Shown here piece by piece: positions 34,263 to 43,518 of a stretch of DNA of 64,000 nt. The notes under the pieces were generated by a model. That model worked only from the letters and a program-made list of their open reading frames with translations, was not told where the DNA came from and did no database searches. Within the stretch, counting starts at the first letter, position 1, and each line of letters starts with the position of its first letter. The stretch is from contig OY282432.1 of assembly GCA_958295985.1 (NCBI GenBank), positions 1,116,001-1,180,000 of the forward strand. Direction: 5' to 3'. Source of the DNA: an uncultured Candidatus Binatia bacterium (GTDB lineage Bacteria > Desulfobacterota > Binatia > UBA9968 > JAJDTQ01). Position numbers and translations under genes: made by a program.

Positions 34263-35708
34263 ATGCAGGCGTTCGACTACAATGTCGTCATCATCGGCAG
34301 CGGTCCCGCGGGTTACAGCGCCGCCATTCAGGCATGCGAGCTGGGGGCCAGGGTCGCGGTTCTGGAGCGACACGATACACTGGGCGGCGTGACCCTGCTT
34401 TCGGGCACCATCCCCAGCAAGACCCTGCGCGAGGCCATCCTGTATCTGCGAGGAGTCCGGCAGCGCCCGTTCTATGGCATGGATTTCACCCAGAAAAGGG
34501 ACATCACCATATCGGACCTGTTCGTTCGGGTCCGCAAGGTCGTCGATCGTCAGATAGCGACCATGGACGATCAACTGCAGGGCCACCGTGACCGGATCGA
34601 GGTCTTTCGCGGCTATCACGCGACCGTGGACGGCCCCAACTCGGTGCATGCCTGGCTGCTGAAGAACCCCATGGAGTCCCTGACCCTGACCGCGGAAAAG
34701 ATCATCATCGCCACCGGCTCCAGACCCCGCCGCATACCGGACATACCGGTTGACAACGAGGTCATCTTCGATTCCGATTCCGCCTTCTCCCTGGAGCTCA
34801 AGCGCGAGACCCTGCCCGAATCGCTGATCGTGGTTGGAGCGGGGGTCATCGGCGCGGAATACGGCTCCGCCTTCGCGGTCCTGGGATGCAACGTGTGGCT
34901 GGTTCAACACGACCATGAATTCCTCACCTTTGCGGAACGTCCGCTGGTGGACATGCTGATCCGGCGCATGGAAGACTCCGGCGTGGAGTTCGTATGGGAA
35001 GCCGCCTACGAGAGCATCGACCGTACGCCGGGGCAGGAAGGCAGGGCGCAGCTTCGCCTGACGGACGGCCGGGTGCTGGAGGCGGACGCCCTGATCGTGG
35101 CCAAGGGACGCGAGGTGGCCTCCAAGGTCCTCGGCCTGGAGGACGTGGGCGTGGAGGTGACCGAACATGGCCTGATCAAGGTCAACGAACTGTTGCAGAC
35201 CTCGGTCCCCAGCATCTATGCGGCCGGCGACGTGATCGGCTTTCCGGCCCTGGCCTCCACCAGCAGCGAGCAGGGCCGCATGGCCGCCAGCTATGCCCTG
35301 GGGCGCAGGGTGGGAGGCCGGAAGACCCTGTTCCCCATGTGCGTCTATACCATCCCCGAGATCGCCATGGTGGGCTATACGCAACAGGAGTTGCAGGCCA
35401 GGGGCATCCCCTACGCCCAAGGCCTGGCCACCTACGACGAGGTCACCAAGGCGAGCATCATCGGCGATGAGCACGGCATGTTGAGCCTGTTGTTCGAACC
35501 CAACGGCAGGCATCTCCTGGGCGTGCACATCATCGGAGACCAGGCATGCGAGCTGATCCACCTCGGGCAGGCGGTGCTGAGCCACAACGGCACCATCGAT
35601 TACTTCATCGACAACGTGTTCAGTTATCCCACCATGGGCGAAGCCTACAAGATCGCTGCGCTCAACGGCGTCAAGAAGGTCTCGGAGCGGGCGCCGGGGG
35701 CCGGTTGA
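34263..35708 (+). CDS. sthA: soluble pyridine nucleotide transhydrogenase
   Basis: 481 aa from the ATG at 34263. FAD/NAD two-domain flavoprotein: IIGSGPAGYSAAIQ, NAD loop VVGAGVIGAEYG, FAD IYAAGDVIGFP. The region where dihydrolipoamide dehydrogenase has GCxxxxGC reads GGVTLLSGTIPSKTLRE, with no redox disulfide, which marks SthA (GTIPSK). C-terminal HIIGDQACELIHLGQA agrees. Moves reducing equivalents between NADH and NADPH. Stands alone between the exporter and Liv gene clusters. Confidence 0.9.
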   Translation: MQAFDYNVVIIGSGPAGYSAAIQACELGARVAVLERHDTLGGVTLLSGTIPSKTLREAILYLRGVRQRPFYGMDFTQKRDITISDLFVRVRKVVDRQIATMDDQLQGHRDRIEVFRGYHATVDGPNSVHAWLLKNPMESLTLTAEKIIIATGSRPRRIPDIPVDNEVIFDSDSAFSLELKRETLPESLIVVGAGVIGAEYGSAFAVLGCNVWLVQHDHEFLTFAERPLVDMLIRRMEDSGVEFVWEAAYESIDRTPGQEGRAQLRLTDGRVLEADALIVAKGREVASKVLGLEDVGVEVTEHGLIKVNELLQTSVPSIYAAGDVIGFPALASTSSEQGRMAASYALGRRVGGRKTLFPMCVYTIPEIAMVGYTQQELQARGIPYAQGLATYDEVTKASIIGDEHGMLSLLFEPNGRHLLGVHIIGDQACELIHLGQAVLSHNGTIDYFIDNVFSYPTMGEAYKIAALNGVKKVSERAPGAG

Positions 35709-35803
35709 GGAGACTCCACGGGCATGTTGCTTTCCGTGGGTGTTGTCGGTAGTATTCGCGTGTCCGAACGAACAACGAGAACGAACACGGGAGGAGTATG
35801 ACA

Positions 35804-36991
35804 ATGAGGAGAAGTTCAATCGCGGCAGGTATCCTTCTCGTTCTGATGCAGGCCGGCGCTGCGCTGGCGGCTGACGTCAAACTGGGAGTGGTCATCGGGT
35901 TTACGGGTCCCATTGAATCCTTGGCCCCCGCCATGGCCAAGAGCGCCGAGATGGCGATGAAGGAGGTCAGCGACAGCGGCGCCTTGCTCGGCGGCTCGAA
36001 GGTCGTCCCCGTGCACGGCGACTCGACTTGCACGGACGCTGCGGCCGCCACCGCGGCCACCGAGCGGCTCATCACCTCGGACGGGGTCAAGGCCGTCGTC
36101 GGCGGCGACTGCTCGGGCGTTACCATCGCCATGTTGAACAACGTGGCCAAGGCCAACGGCATCGTGATGATCTCACCGTCGGCCACGTCGCCGGCCCTGT
36201 CAACCATCGAGGACGACGGACTCTTTTTCCGCACGGCGCCGTCCGATGCCCGCCAGGGTGAGGTGATCGCGGAGATCCTGAAGGAAAAGGGGTTCAAGAA
36301 GGCCGCGATGACCTACACCAACAACGACTACGGCAAGGGACTGGCGGACAGCATCGGCGCCAACGTGAAGAAGCTCGGGGGTCAGATCACGCTGTCCGTG
36401 CCGCACGAGGATGGCAAGGGCGATTACGGCGCTGAGGTGGCCGCGCTGGCCGCGGCCGGCGGCGATATCCTGGTGGTGGCCGGTTACCTCGACCAAGGCG
36501 GCAAGGGCATCATCCAGGCCGCCCTCGACACCGGGGCCTTCAGCCAGTTTTTCCTGCCCGACGGCATGATTGGCGACAAGCTGGTGGAGGCCATCGGCGC
36601 AGGACTCGACGGCTCCATCGGCACGGTGCCCGGGAGCGACAGTCCGGGCTCGGCCAGGTTCGGCGACATGGTCAAGGCCGCGGGCTTCGAGTCCGGACCC
36701 TTTGCGGCCGAGGCGTACGACGCGGCCGCCTTGATCCTGTTGGCGATGCAGGCCGCAGGATCGTCCGACAGTAGCGCCCTGAAGGGAAAGGTGATGACGG
36801 TCGCCAACGCGCCCGGCGAGAAGATCTATCCGGGAGAGCTTGGCAAGGCCCTCAAGATCCTGGCGGGCGGGGGCGACGTCGACTATGTCGGCGCCTCCGC
36901 GGTGGAGTTGGTCGGGCCGGGCGAAAGCGCCGGGAATTACCGTGAAATCGCCATCAAGGGCGGCAAGATCACAACCGCCGGTTACCGGTAG
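35804..36991 (+). CDS. Liv-type ABC substrate-binding protein (branched-chain amino-acid family)
   Basis: 395 aa from the ATG at 35804, 7 bp after GGGAGGA (an ATG at 35798 is too close to the site). Cleavable signal peptide MRRSSIAAGILLVLMQAGAA. Then DVKLGVVIGFTGPIESLAP and the two-lobe type I periplasmic-binding fold (SPSATSPAL, KAAMTYTNNDYGKGLADS). Many homologues bind aromatic or amide substrates rather than amino acids. First gene of the liv operon 35804-40929. Confidence 0.9.
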   Translation: MRRSSIAAGILLVLMQAGAALAADVKLGVVIGFTGPIESLAPAMAKSAEMAMKEVSDSGALLGGSKVVPVHGDSTCTDAAAATAATERLITSDGVKAVVGGDCSGVTIAMLNNVAKANGIVMISPSATSPALSTIEDDGLFFRTAPSDARQGEVIAEILKEKGFKKAAMTYTNNDYGKGLADSIGANVKKLGGQITLSVPHEDGKGDYGAEVAALAAAGGDILVVAGYLDQGGKGIIQAALDTGAFSQFFLPDGMIGDKLVEAIGAGLDGSIGTVPGSDSPGSARFGDMVKAAGFESGPFAAEAYDAAALILLAMQAAGSSDSSALKGKVMTVANAPGEKIYPGELGKALKILAGGGDVDYVGASAVELVGPGESAGNYREIAIKGGKITTAGYR

Positions 36992-37014
36992 GCGTTAACC
37001 CGAGATAATCCGGA

Positions 37015-37057
37015 GGCCCGCGGGACGGCGCTAGCAGGAACACCCGTCTCGCGGGCC
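37015..37057 (+). promoter_or_regulatory. 14-bp stem-loop between binding-protein gene and livG
   Basis: GGCCCGCGGGACGG (37015-37028) pairs with CCGTCTCGCGGGCC (37044-37057) with one G-U pair and a 15-nt loop, followed by GTTTGTGT and the livG start at 37068. No proper T-run. Such hairpins after binding-protein genes often protect the upstream mRNA and lower expression of the downstream genes. Confidence 0.7.
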
Positions 37058-37067
37058 GTTTGTGTCC

Positions 37068-37850
37068 ATGATCGCCGTTGAAAACCTGCACATGCACTTC
37101 GGCGGTATCCGGGCCGTGGATGGCGCGTCCCTCGTCATCGAGCGCGGCGCCATCACCGGACTCATCGGGCCCAATGGCGCGGGCAAGACCACCCTCTTCA
37201 ACGTTATCGCCGGCATCCACAAGCCAACATCGGGAAAGGTCTATCTCGACGGCGAGGACGTCACCGGGCTCGAGCCTCACGAGCTCTTCGCCAAGGGCGT
37301 GCTGCGCACCTTCCAGATCGCCCATGAATTCTCCACGCTGACGGTCCGGGAAAACCTCATGATGGTCCCGGGCCACCAACCCGGCGAGCGCCTCATGGAC
37401 GTCTGGCTCAGGCCCGGCAAGGTCCGCGCCCGGGAGGAGGCGATTTGCGCCCGGGCAGACGAGGTGATCGAGTTCCTGAACCTTGGACCGGTGGCCGAGG
37501 AGCAGGCGGGCAACCTGTCAGGCGGGCAGAAGAAGCTGCTGGAGCTCGGCCGCACGATGATGACCGAAGCGCGGGTGGTCCTGCTCGACGAGGTGGCCGC
37601 GGGCGTCAACCGCAGCCTGTTGCGCTCCATCTCCAGCGCCATCCTGCGTCTCAACCTGGAGCACGGCTACACGTTCTGCATGATCGAGCACGACATGGAC
37701 GTGATCTCGCTCCTGTGCGATCCGGTCATCGTCATGGCCGAGGGGACAGTGCTGACCCAGGGTTCGGCGCCCGAGATCCGGTCCGACGAGCGGGTCATCG
37801 AGGCGTACCTCGGCAAGGGGTCCACTCCCCGGACCGGGCAGACACCATGA
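37068..37850 (+). CDS. livG: ABC transporter ATPase, LivG type
   Basis: 260 aa from the ATG at 37068; an upstream GTG at 37062 is also possible and neither has a strong RBS. Walker A GPNGAGKTT, Q-loop RTFQIAHEFSTL, signature LSGGQKK, Walker B VVLLDEVAAGVN (Val replaces the usual Pro after Asp-Glu), His switch MIEHDMDVI. One of two ATPases of the liv system; overlaps livF by 4 bp. Confidence 0.93.
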   Translation: MIAVENLHMHFGGIRAVDGASLVIERGAITGLIGPNGAGKTTLFNVIAGIHKPTSGKVYLDGEDVTGLEPHELFAKGVLRTFQIAHEFSTLTVRENLMMVPGHQPGERLMDVWLRPGKVRAREEAICARADEVIEFLNLGPVAEEQAGNLSGGQKKLLELGRTMMTEARVVLLDEVAAGVNRSLLRSISSAILRLNLEHGYTFCMIEHDMDVISLLCDPVIVMAEGTVLTQGSAPEIRSDERVIEAYLGKGSTPRTGQTP

Positions 37851-38551
37851 GCCTGCTGGTGGGCGAGGACCTGACGGGAGGCTACGGCGGCCCGGACATC
37901 CTGCTCGGCTGCGGCATCGCCGTGGACAAGGGCGAGATCGCCGTGGTGGTGGGACCCAACGGGGCCGGCAAATCCACCGCCATGAAGGCCCTTTTCGGCA
38001 TCGTCCGGCTCCGGGCCGGAACCGTGCGTCTGGACGGCGAAGACATTACGTCGCTCGCGCCGCAGGCGCGGGTGCGCAAGGGCATGGGCTTCGTGCCCCA
38101 GACGGAGAACGTGTTCACCTCCATGAGCGTGGCCGAGAACCTGGAGATGGGCGCCTTTCTCCGGGACGACGACATCTCCGGTACCGTGGCGGAGGTCTAC
38201 GACCTGTTCCCGATGCTGCGAGATAAGCGCCGCCAGCCCGCGGGCGAACTGTCCGGCGGCCAGCGTCAGCAGGTGGCCATCGGCCGGGCGCTGATGAACC
38301 GGCCCCGGGTGCTCATGCTCGACGAACCCACCGCGGGCGTGTCCCCCATCGTCACCCAGGAACTCTTCAAACGCATCATCGACGTCGCCCGCGGCGGTGT
38401 CGCCGTCCTCATCGTCGAACAGAACGCGCGGCAGGCCCTGGAGCTGGCGGACAAGGGTTTCGTGCTGGTGCAGGGCCGCAACCGTCATACGGATACGGGC
38501 GCGGCGCTGTTGGCGAACCCCGAGGTCCGGCAGGCGTTCATCGGGGGATGA
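37847..38551 (+). CDS. livF: ABC transporter ATPase, LivF type
   Basis: 234 aa from the ATG overlapping the livG stop. Walker A GPNGAGKST, Q-loop FVPQTENVFTSMSV (the livF-type P-Q-x-x-x-V-F), signature LSGGQRQQ, Walker B VLMLDEPTAGVSP, His position occupied as IVEQNARQAL (Gln for His, as usual in LivF). Confidence 0.94.
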   Translation: MSLLVGEDLTGGYGGPDILLGCGIAVDKGEIAVVVGPNGAGKSTAMKALFGIVRLRAGTVRLDGEDITSLAPQARVRKGMGFVPQTENVFTSMSVAENLEMGAFLRDDDISGTVAEVYDLFPMLRDKRRQPAGELSGGQRQQVAIGRALMNRPRVLMLDEPTAGVSPIVTQELFKRIIDVARGGVAVLIVEQNARQALELADKGFVLVQGRNRHTDTGAALLANPEVRQAFIGG

Positions 38552-38554
38552 CCC

Positions 38555-39568
38555 TTGGAAAGTCTCGTCAATGCGGTGGTGCTGCTCCTGAATTTCACGG
38601 TGGTTCCCGCGGTCGCCTACGGCTGTCAGATTGCCCTCGGCGCCCTGGGCGTCACACTGGTCTACGGCATCCTGCGTTTCTCCAATTTTGCCCACGGCGA
38701 GCTCATGGCCTTCGGCGCCATGGTCACCATACTCGTCACCTGGCTCCTGCAATCGTGGAACATCGGCATCTCGCCGCTGCCCACGGCGCTGCTGGCCCTT
38801 CCCGCGGGGATGCTGGCCACCGTCGGCCTCTGTCTTGTGGCGGACCGCTGGGTCTATCGGTTCTACCGGCTCAAGAGGACGCCGCCGGTGATCTTTCTCG
38901 TGGCCTCGGTCGGGGTCATGTTCGTGCTCCACGGGATCATACGCTTCGTCATCGGCCCGGCGGACCGGGTCTTTACCGACGGGGCGCGCTTCGTGTTCAC
39001 CGCCCGCCAGTTCAAGCTCCATACCGGACTCGCCGAGGGGCTCGCCGTCAAGACCACCCAGACCCTCAGCGTGGTCGTTGCGGTCGTCCTCGTGGCCGCG
39101 CTCTTCTGGTTCCTCGAAAGGACGCGCACGGGCAAGTCCATGCGCGCCTATTCGGACAACGAGGACCTCGCCCTGCTGTCCGGGGTCAACCCGGAACGGG
39201 TGGTGGCGGTCACCTGGCTGATCGTCGGCGCCCTTGCGGCAGTGGCCGGCACGCTCTATGGCCTCGACAAGAGCTTCAAGCCCTTTACCTATCTGCATCT
39301 GCTCCTGCCGATCTTCGCCGCGGCCATCGTCGGCGGTCTCGGCAATCCGCTGGGCGCCATCGCCGGGGCCTTTGTGGTGGCCTTCTCGGAGGCGTTGTTG
39401 ACCTACCCCTACAAGAAGTTCCTGGGCTATCTGGCGCCGGAGGCCTGGCAACCGGAAGGTCTCATGCAGTTCCTTTCCACCGACTACAAGTTCGCGGTGT
39501 CCTTCTTCATCCTGGTGGCGGTGCTGCTGGTCAGGCCCACCGGCCTCTTCCGCGGGAAGTCGCCATGA
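38555..39568 (+). CDS. livH: ABC permease, LivH type
   Basis: 337 aa from a TTG at 38555, GGGGGA 8 bp upstream. Hydrophobic permease with GALGVTLVYGILRFSNFAHG near the N-terminus and the later RTRTGKSMRAYSDNEDLALL and GLGNPLGAIAGAFVVAFSEA, the EAA-like segment. Partner of LivM; its stop overlaps the livM start. Confidence 0.93.
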   Translation: MESLVNAVVLLLNFTVVPAVAYGCQIALGALGVTLVYGILRFSNFAHGELMAFGAMVTILVTWLLQSWNIGISPLPTALLALPAGMLATVGLCLVADRWVYRFYRLKRTPPVIFLVASVGVMFVLHGIIRFVIGPADRVFTDGARFVFTARQFKLHTGLAEGLAVKTTQTLSVVVAVVLVAALFWFLERTRTGKSMRAYSDNEDLALLSGVNPERVVAVTWLIVGALAAVAGTLYGLDKSFKPFTYLHLLLPIFAAAIVGGLGNPLGAIAGAFVVAFSEALLTYPYKKFLGYLAPEAWQPEGLMQFLSTDYKFAVSFFILVAVLLVRPTGLFRGKSP

Positions 39569-40929
39569 CGGATACCTCGGTGAGCCGGGGGCGGTTTCGC
39601 GCCCGGATGGGCGGCCTGGTCCGGCAGACCCCCCGCAAGCCCACCCTGTTCGCGGTCATGGCGGCGCTTTTCTGCCTGGCGGGTCTGCTGCAAAGCTGGT
39701 CGCTGGCCCTGTCGATCCTCAATCTCTGTCTGATCTCGGCGATCATGGCCCTGGGGTTGAACATCCAGTGGGGCTACGCGGGTCTGTTCAACGCCGGCGT
39801 CATGGGTTTCGCCGCCCTCGGTGGACTGGCGGCGGTGCTGGTGTCCATGCCTCCGGTGACCGCGGCCTGGCAGGCCGGCGGCGCCGGCGTGGCGCTCGCC
39901 CTGGTCTTCGCGCTGCTCACCATCCTCGCCGCGGTCTACGTCCGCCGCGGCCTCCGGCGGCCGCGATACCGAAAGCTCGCGGTGGCCCTGGTCCTGCTCG
40001 TCGGTTATCTCGCCGCCCGGCAGATGTTCGAGCCCGCGGTGCGGGCCATCGAATCGGTGAATCCCGCGGACAGCGGCTATCTCGGCGGTTTCGGCCTTCC
40101 CATCTTCCTTTCCTGGCTCGTGGGCGGCGTCTTCGCCGCGGCTGCGGGCTGGGCCGTGGGGAAGATCTCCCTCGGGCTGCGTTCCGACTACCTCGCCATC
40201 GCCACCCTGGGCATTTCCGAGATCGTCATCGCCTTCCTCAAGTATGAGGAATGGCTCGCCCGCGGGGTGAAGAACGTCACCGGCCTGCCGCGTCCGGTTC
40301 CCTACGAGGTCGATCTGCAGCACGCCGTGTGGTTCCGGGAATGGGCTGAGGGCCTCGGGGCGTCGCACGTGGATCTCTCCTCGGTCGTGGTGAGGCTCTG
40401 CTATGCCGGCCTGTTCGCGCTCGTGCTCGTCATCCTGATGTGGCTTTCCGAAGCCGCGCTGCGCTCGCCCTGGGGACGGATGATGCGGGCGATCCGGGAC
40501 AACGAGACCGCGGCCGGCGCCATGGGAAAGGACGTCACCTCCCGGCATCTGCAGGTCTTCGTGCTCGGCTCCGCGGTGATCGGCATCGCCGGCGCCATGC
40601 TCGCGACCCTCGACGGGCAGTTCACGCCCAACTCCTACCAGCCCATGCGCTTCACCTTCCTCATCTGGGTCATGGTGATCGTCGGCGGTTCCGGCAACAA
40701 CTGGGGCGCCGTCCTTGGCAGCGTCATGGTCTGGTACGTCTGGGTGGAAGCGGAGCCCCTGGGCCTGTGGCTGATGGACATCCTCACTTTCCCCCTGGCC
40801 CCGGACAGCCCCATCCGAAGCCACCTCATGTCCAGCGCGGCCCACATGCGCCTGGTGGTCATGGGGCTGGTGCTCCTGCTGGTCCTGCGCTTCGCGCCCC
40901 GCGGTTTGATCCCGGAGGAACGGCGCTAG
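39565..40929 (+). CDS. livM: ABC permease, LivM type
   Basis: 454 aa. Longer than LivH, with GLNIQWGYAGLFNAGVMGF, SLGLRSDYLAIATLGISEIV, GRMMRAIRDNETAAGAMGKD (cytoplasmic coupling loop), and GGSGNNWGAVLGSVMVWYVW. Ends the liv operon. The following 187 bp (40930-41116) hold no gene. Confidence 0.93.
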   Translation: MTDTSVSRGRFRARMGGLVRQTPRKPTLFAVMAALFCLAGLLQSWSLALSILNLCLISAIMALGLNIQWGYAGLFNAGVMGFAALGGLAAVLVSMPPVTAAWQAGGAGVALALVFALLTILAAVYVRRGLRRPRYRKLAVALVLLVGYLAARQMFEPAVRAIESVNPADSGYLGGFGLPIFLSWLVGGVFAAAAGWAVGKISLGLRSDYLAIATLGISEIVIAFLKYEEWLARGVKNVTGLPRPVPYEVDLQHAVWFREWAEGLGASHVDLSSVVVRLCYAGLFALVLVILMWLSEAALRSPWGRMMRAIRDNETAAGAMGKDVTSRHLQVFVLGSAVIGIAGAMLATLDGQFTPNSYQPMRFTFLIWVMVIVGGSGNNWGAVLGSVMVWYVWVEAEPLGLWLMDILTFPLAPDSPIRSHLMSSAAHMRLVVMGLVLLLVLRFAPRGLIPEERR

Positions 40930-41116
40930 TGGGATGTCCCGTCCCGAAAAAAGTTGTGTCTGAACCGCAACGTTGATAGGTAGTCTCTGACCGGCAAGAT
41001 CGTGTACAAGACGGCCGGGAAATCGATAACCGGGACCTTTCCACGACCGTTCGCCCGGAGCGAAGCGCGGTGAAGTCGAAGGGCGCCAACCAATATCGCG
41101 CGGGAAGGAGGCAGTC

Positions 41117-42286
41117 ATGAAACCGAGATCTCTGTTGACCGTCCTGCCGGGCGTTGTAGCGCTGTTCGTCATGACTGCGGGCGTTTCCGCTCAGACCATC
41201 AAGATCGGCCTCAACATCCCGCTAACCGGCGACATTCCCAAGGTCGGCGAGGGCTCCAAGTTTGCGGCCCGGATGTGGCTTTCCGACGTCAACGCCGCGG
41301 GCGGACTCGAGGTCGGGGGGAAGAAGCACAAGGTAGAGCTGGTCATCGAGGACAACGAGTCCAGGGCCGAGTCCGCGGTGAAGGCCAACAGCAGGCTGAT
41401 CACCGAGGACGGAGTGCTGGTCATCGTAGGCCCGCAGTCCTCCAAGCAGGCAGTTCCCGCGGGCGGCGTGGCCCAGGACCGCGCAACGCCGATGATCAGT
41501 CCGTGGTCGACCAACCCCAACACCACCAGGGACCGTCCGTATGTTTTCCGCGCCCCGTTCCTGGATCCGTTCCAGGGGCCGGTGCTGGCGAACTTCATCA
41601 CCGACGAGTTCAAGTCCACCAGGGCCGCGGTCCTCTACGATGGGGCCAGTGACTATCCGAAGGGACTGGCCGAGTTTTTCAAGGGGGCGTGGGAGAAACT
41701 CCATGGCGCCGGTTCCGTAGTGGCCTATGAGAGCTTCACCACCAGGGATACCGATTTCAGCTCCCAGCTCACGAAGATCCGCAACTCGGGCGCCCAGGTC
41801 CTGTTCACGCCCCAGCTCTACAACGAAGTGGCGTTGATCGTGCAGCAGGCGCGTGAGTTGGGCTGGGAGAACCCCATCGTGGGCAGCGACAGTTGGGGCT
41901 CGGCGGAGACGGTGGATCTCTGTGGCAAGGACTGCTTCGGATCGTTCTTCAGCACCCACTACGCGGCCGCGGGAGCCACCGGCGCCACCAAGGCGTTCAT
42001 CGACCGGTACAACAAGACCCACGGCTACGTGCCCGACGACGTGGCCGCCCTGACCTGGGATTCGCTGCTCATCGTCGCAACGGCCATCCAGGCCACCGGC
42101 GGGCTCACCGGCGACCTGAAGAAGGACCGTGAGAACGTCCGCAAAGCCATGGCCGGGATCAAGAAGTTCTCCGGCATCACCGGGGAGATGACCTTCACCC
42201 CGGAGGGCGACCCCATCAAGTGCGCGGTGATCGTCCGGATCAGCGACCAGGGCCGGTTCGAGTTCTACAAGTCCGTGTGCCCGTAG
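41117..42286 (+). CDS. second Liv-type ABC substrate-binding protein
   Basis: 389 aa, RBS GGAAGGAGG. Signal peptide MKPRSLLTVLPGVVALFVM to SAQ. Type I binding fold: IKIGLNIPLTGDIPKVGEG, SRLITEDGVLVIVGPQSSKQ, WSTNPNTTRDRPYVFR. It differs clearly from the protein at 35804, so it may feed another substrate into the same LivFGHM membrane complex. It is not followed by permease genes of its own. Confidence 0.9.
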   Translation: MKPRSLLTVLPGVVALFVMTAGVSAQTIKIGLNIPLTGDIPKVGEGSKFAARMWLSDVNAAGGLEVGGKKHKVELVIEDNESRAESAVKANSRLITEDGVLVIVGPQSSKQAVPAGGVAQDRATPMISPWSTNPNTTRDRPYVFRAPFLDPFQGPVLANFITDEFKSTRAAVLYDGASDYPKGLAEFFKGAWEKLHGAGSVVAYESFTTRDTDFSSQLTKIRNSGAQVLFTPQLYNEVALIVQQARELGWENPIVGSDSWGSAETVDLCGKDCFGSFFSTHYAAAGATGATKAFIDRYNKTHGYVPDDVAALTWDSLLIVATAIQATGGLTGDLKKDRENVRKAMAGIKKFSGITGEMTFTPEGDPIKCAVIVRISDQGRFEFYKSVCP

Positions 42287-42386
42287 GGCCGACGCCGGGA
42301 CCGCGCGCGGATTTCTTTTTGGATCGCTTGTCCCGTTAAGGGTCCGACGCTAGCATGAAAAAAATTCTCCAAAGGAGGTCATCAAG

Positions 42387-43415
42387 ATGAGAAGATTGCT
42401 ACGTGGGTTGTCGGGCGGCATCGCCGCCGTGGTGCTGACGGCGGCATCGGTGGCGTCGGCGGGTACGCTGGACGACGTCCGCAAGCGCGGACACCTGCAG
42501 TGCGGCATCAACACCGGTTTGGTGGGCTTTGCGGCCCCGGACGACAAGGGCGTCTGGCGCGGCTTCGACGTGGACCTGTGCCGGGCCGTGGCCGCCGCGG
42601 TGTTCGGTGACGCCAACAAGGTCAAGTATACCAACCTGACGGGAAAGACCCGCTTCACCGCGCTGCGTTCCGGCGAGATCGACATGCTGTCGCGCAACAC
42701 CACCTGGACCTTCAGCCGGGACGTGGACCTGCAGTTCACCTTCGTCGGCGTGAACTACTATGACGGCCAGGGCTTCATGGTCCCGAAGAAGCTCGGCATC
42801 ACCTCCGCCACGAAACTCGGCGGCGCATCCGTCTGCATCCAGACCGGGACCACCACCGAGCTCAACCTCGCGGACTTCTTCCGGGTCGGCGGCATGAAGT
42901 ACGAGCCGGTGCCCATCGAGACCAACTCCGAGGCGCGGTCGAATTACCTCGCCGGCCGTTGCGACGTCTATACCACGGATGCGTCGGGTCTGGCCGCGAC
43001 CCGGGCGGCAACCGACAATCCCGAAGCCCACGTGGTCCTGCCGGAGATCATCTCCAAGGAACCGCTGGGGCCGGTGGTGCGCCAGGGCGACGATCAGTGG
43101 GCGGACATCGTGCGCTGGACCCTCAACGCCATGGTCGCGGCGGAGGAGTTGGGCGTGACGTCGAAGAACGCGAAGGAGATGGCGGCCGGCACCAAGAACC
43201 CCGAGGTCAACCGCTTGCTCGGCAACGAGGAGTTGCAAGGCCGCGAGACGCTGAAGCTGTCCAAGGACTGGGGGGTCAACGTCATCGCGCAGGTGGGCAA
43301 CTACGGCGAGGTGTTCGAGGCCCATCTCGGCGAGAAGACGGCCATCGGACTTGCCCGGGGCCTCAATGCCCAGTGGAAGGACGGCGGGCTGCTCTACGCC
43401 CCGCCCTTCCGGTAG
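42387..43415 (+). CDS. aapJ: general L-amino acid ABC transporter, binding protein (AapJ/BztA)
   Basis: 342 aa, RBS AAAGGAGG. Signal peptide to VASAG, then the typical opening GTLDDVRKRGHLQCGINTGL, GFAAPDDKGVWRGFDVDLCR, and LSRNTTWTFSRDVDL. Broad-specificity polar amino-acid binding. Followed by a strong stem-loop and aapQ-aapM-aapP. Confidence 0.95.
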   Translation: MRRLLRGLSGGIAAVVLTAASVASAGTLDDVRKRGHLQCGINTGLVGFAAPDDKGVWRGFDVDLCRAVAAAVFGDANKVKYTNLTGKTRFTALRSGEIDMLSRNTTWTFSRDVDLQFTFVGVNYYDGQGFMVPKKLGITSATKLGGASVCIQTGTTTELNLADFFRVGGMKYEPVPIETNSEARSNYLAGRCDVYTTDASGLAATRAATDNPEAHVVLPEIISKEPLGPVVRQGDDQWADIVRWTLNAMVAAEELGVTSKNAKEMAAGTKNPEVNRLLGNEELQGRETLKLSKDWGVNVIAQVGNYGEVFEAHLGEKTAIGLARGLNAQWKDGGLLYAPPFR

Positions 43416-43422
43416 AACCGGC

Positions 43423-43454
43423 TCGGACCGGAGCGCAACGCCGCTCCGGTCCGA
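43423..43454 (+). promoter_or_regulatory. perfect 13-bp hairpin after aapJ
   Basis: TCGGACCGGAGCG (43423-43435), 6-nt loop, CGCTCCGGTCCGA (43442-43454), starting 7 bp after the aapJ stop, no T-run. Second stem-loop of this kind directly after a binding-protein gene. Confidence 0.8.
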
Positions 43455-43518
43455 TCATCCATCCGTAAACTCGATGTCTTAGCAGGCTGTCGCCCCCCAA
43501 CCGCTAACGAAATCCGTT

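Noticed and set aside
37667-39451. 594-codon minus frame opposite livG-livF-livH
   Set aside because: Antisense shadow of the liv genes; low-complexity His/Gly/Asp-rich product and no ribosome site.
38548-40929. 793-codon plus frame that appears to fuse livH and livM
   Set aside because: Its first part is an out-of-frame reading of livH with Arg/Gly-rich sequence; only the last part is LivM. The two permeases are separate genes with overlapping stop and start.
40930-41000. GATGTCCCGTCCCGAAAA as a third copy of the MITE-like repeat
   Set aside because: Shares only the TGTCCCG core with the copies at 13.2 and 14.4 kb; no internal block or second end follows.
42297-42340. GC palindrome CCGCGCGCGG followed by T-rich DNA as a terminator after the second Liv binding protein
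   Set aside because: The stem has no loop and the T-run (ATTTCTTTTT) is interrupted; too weak to call.
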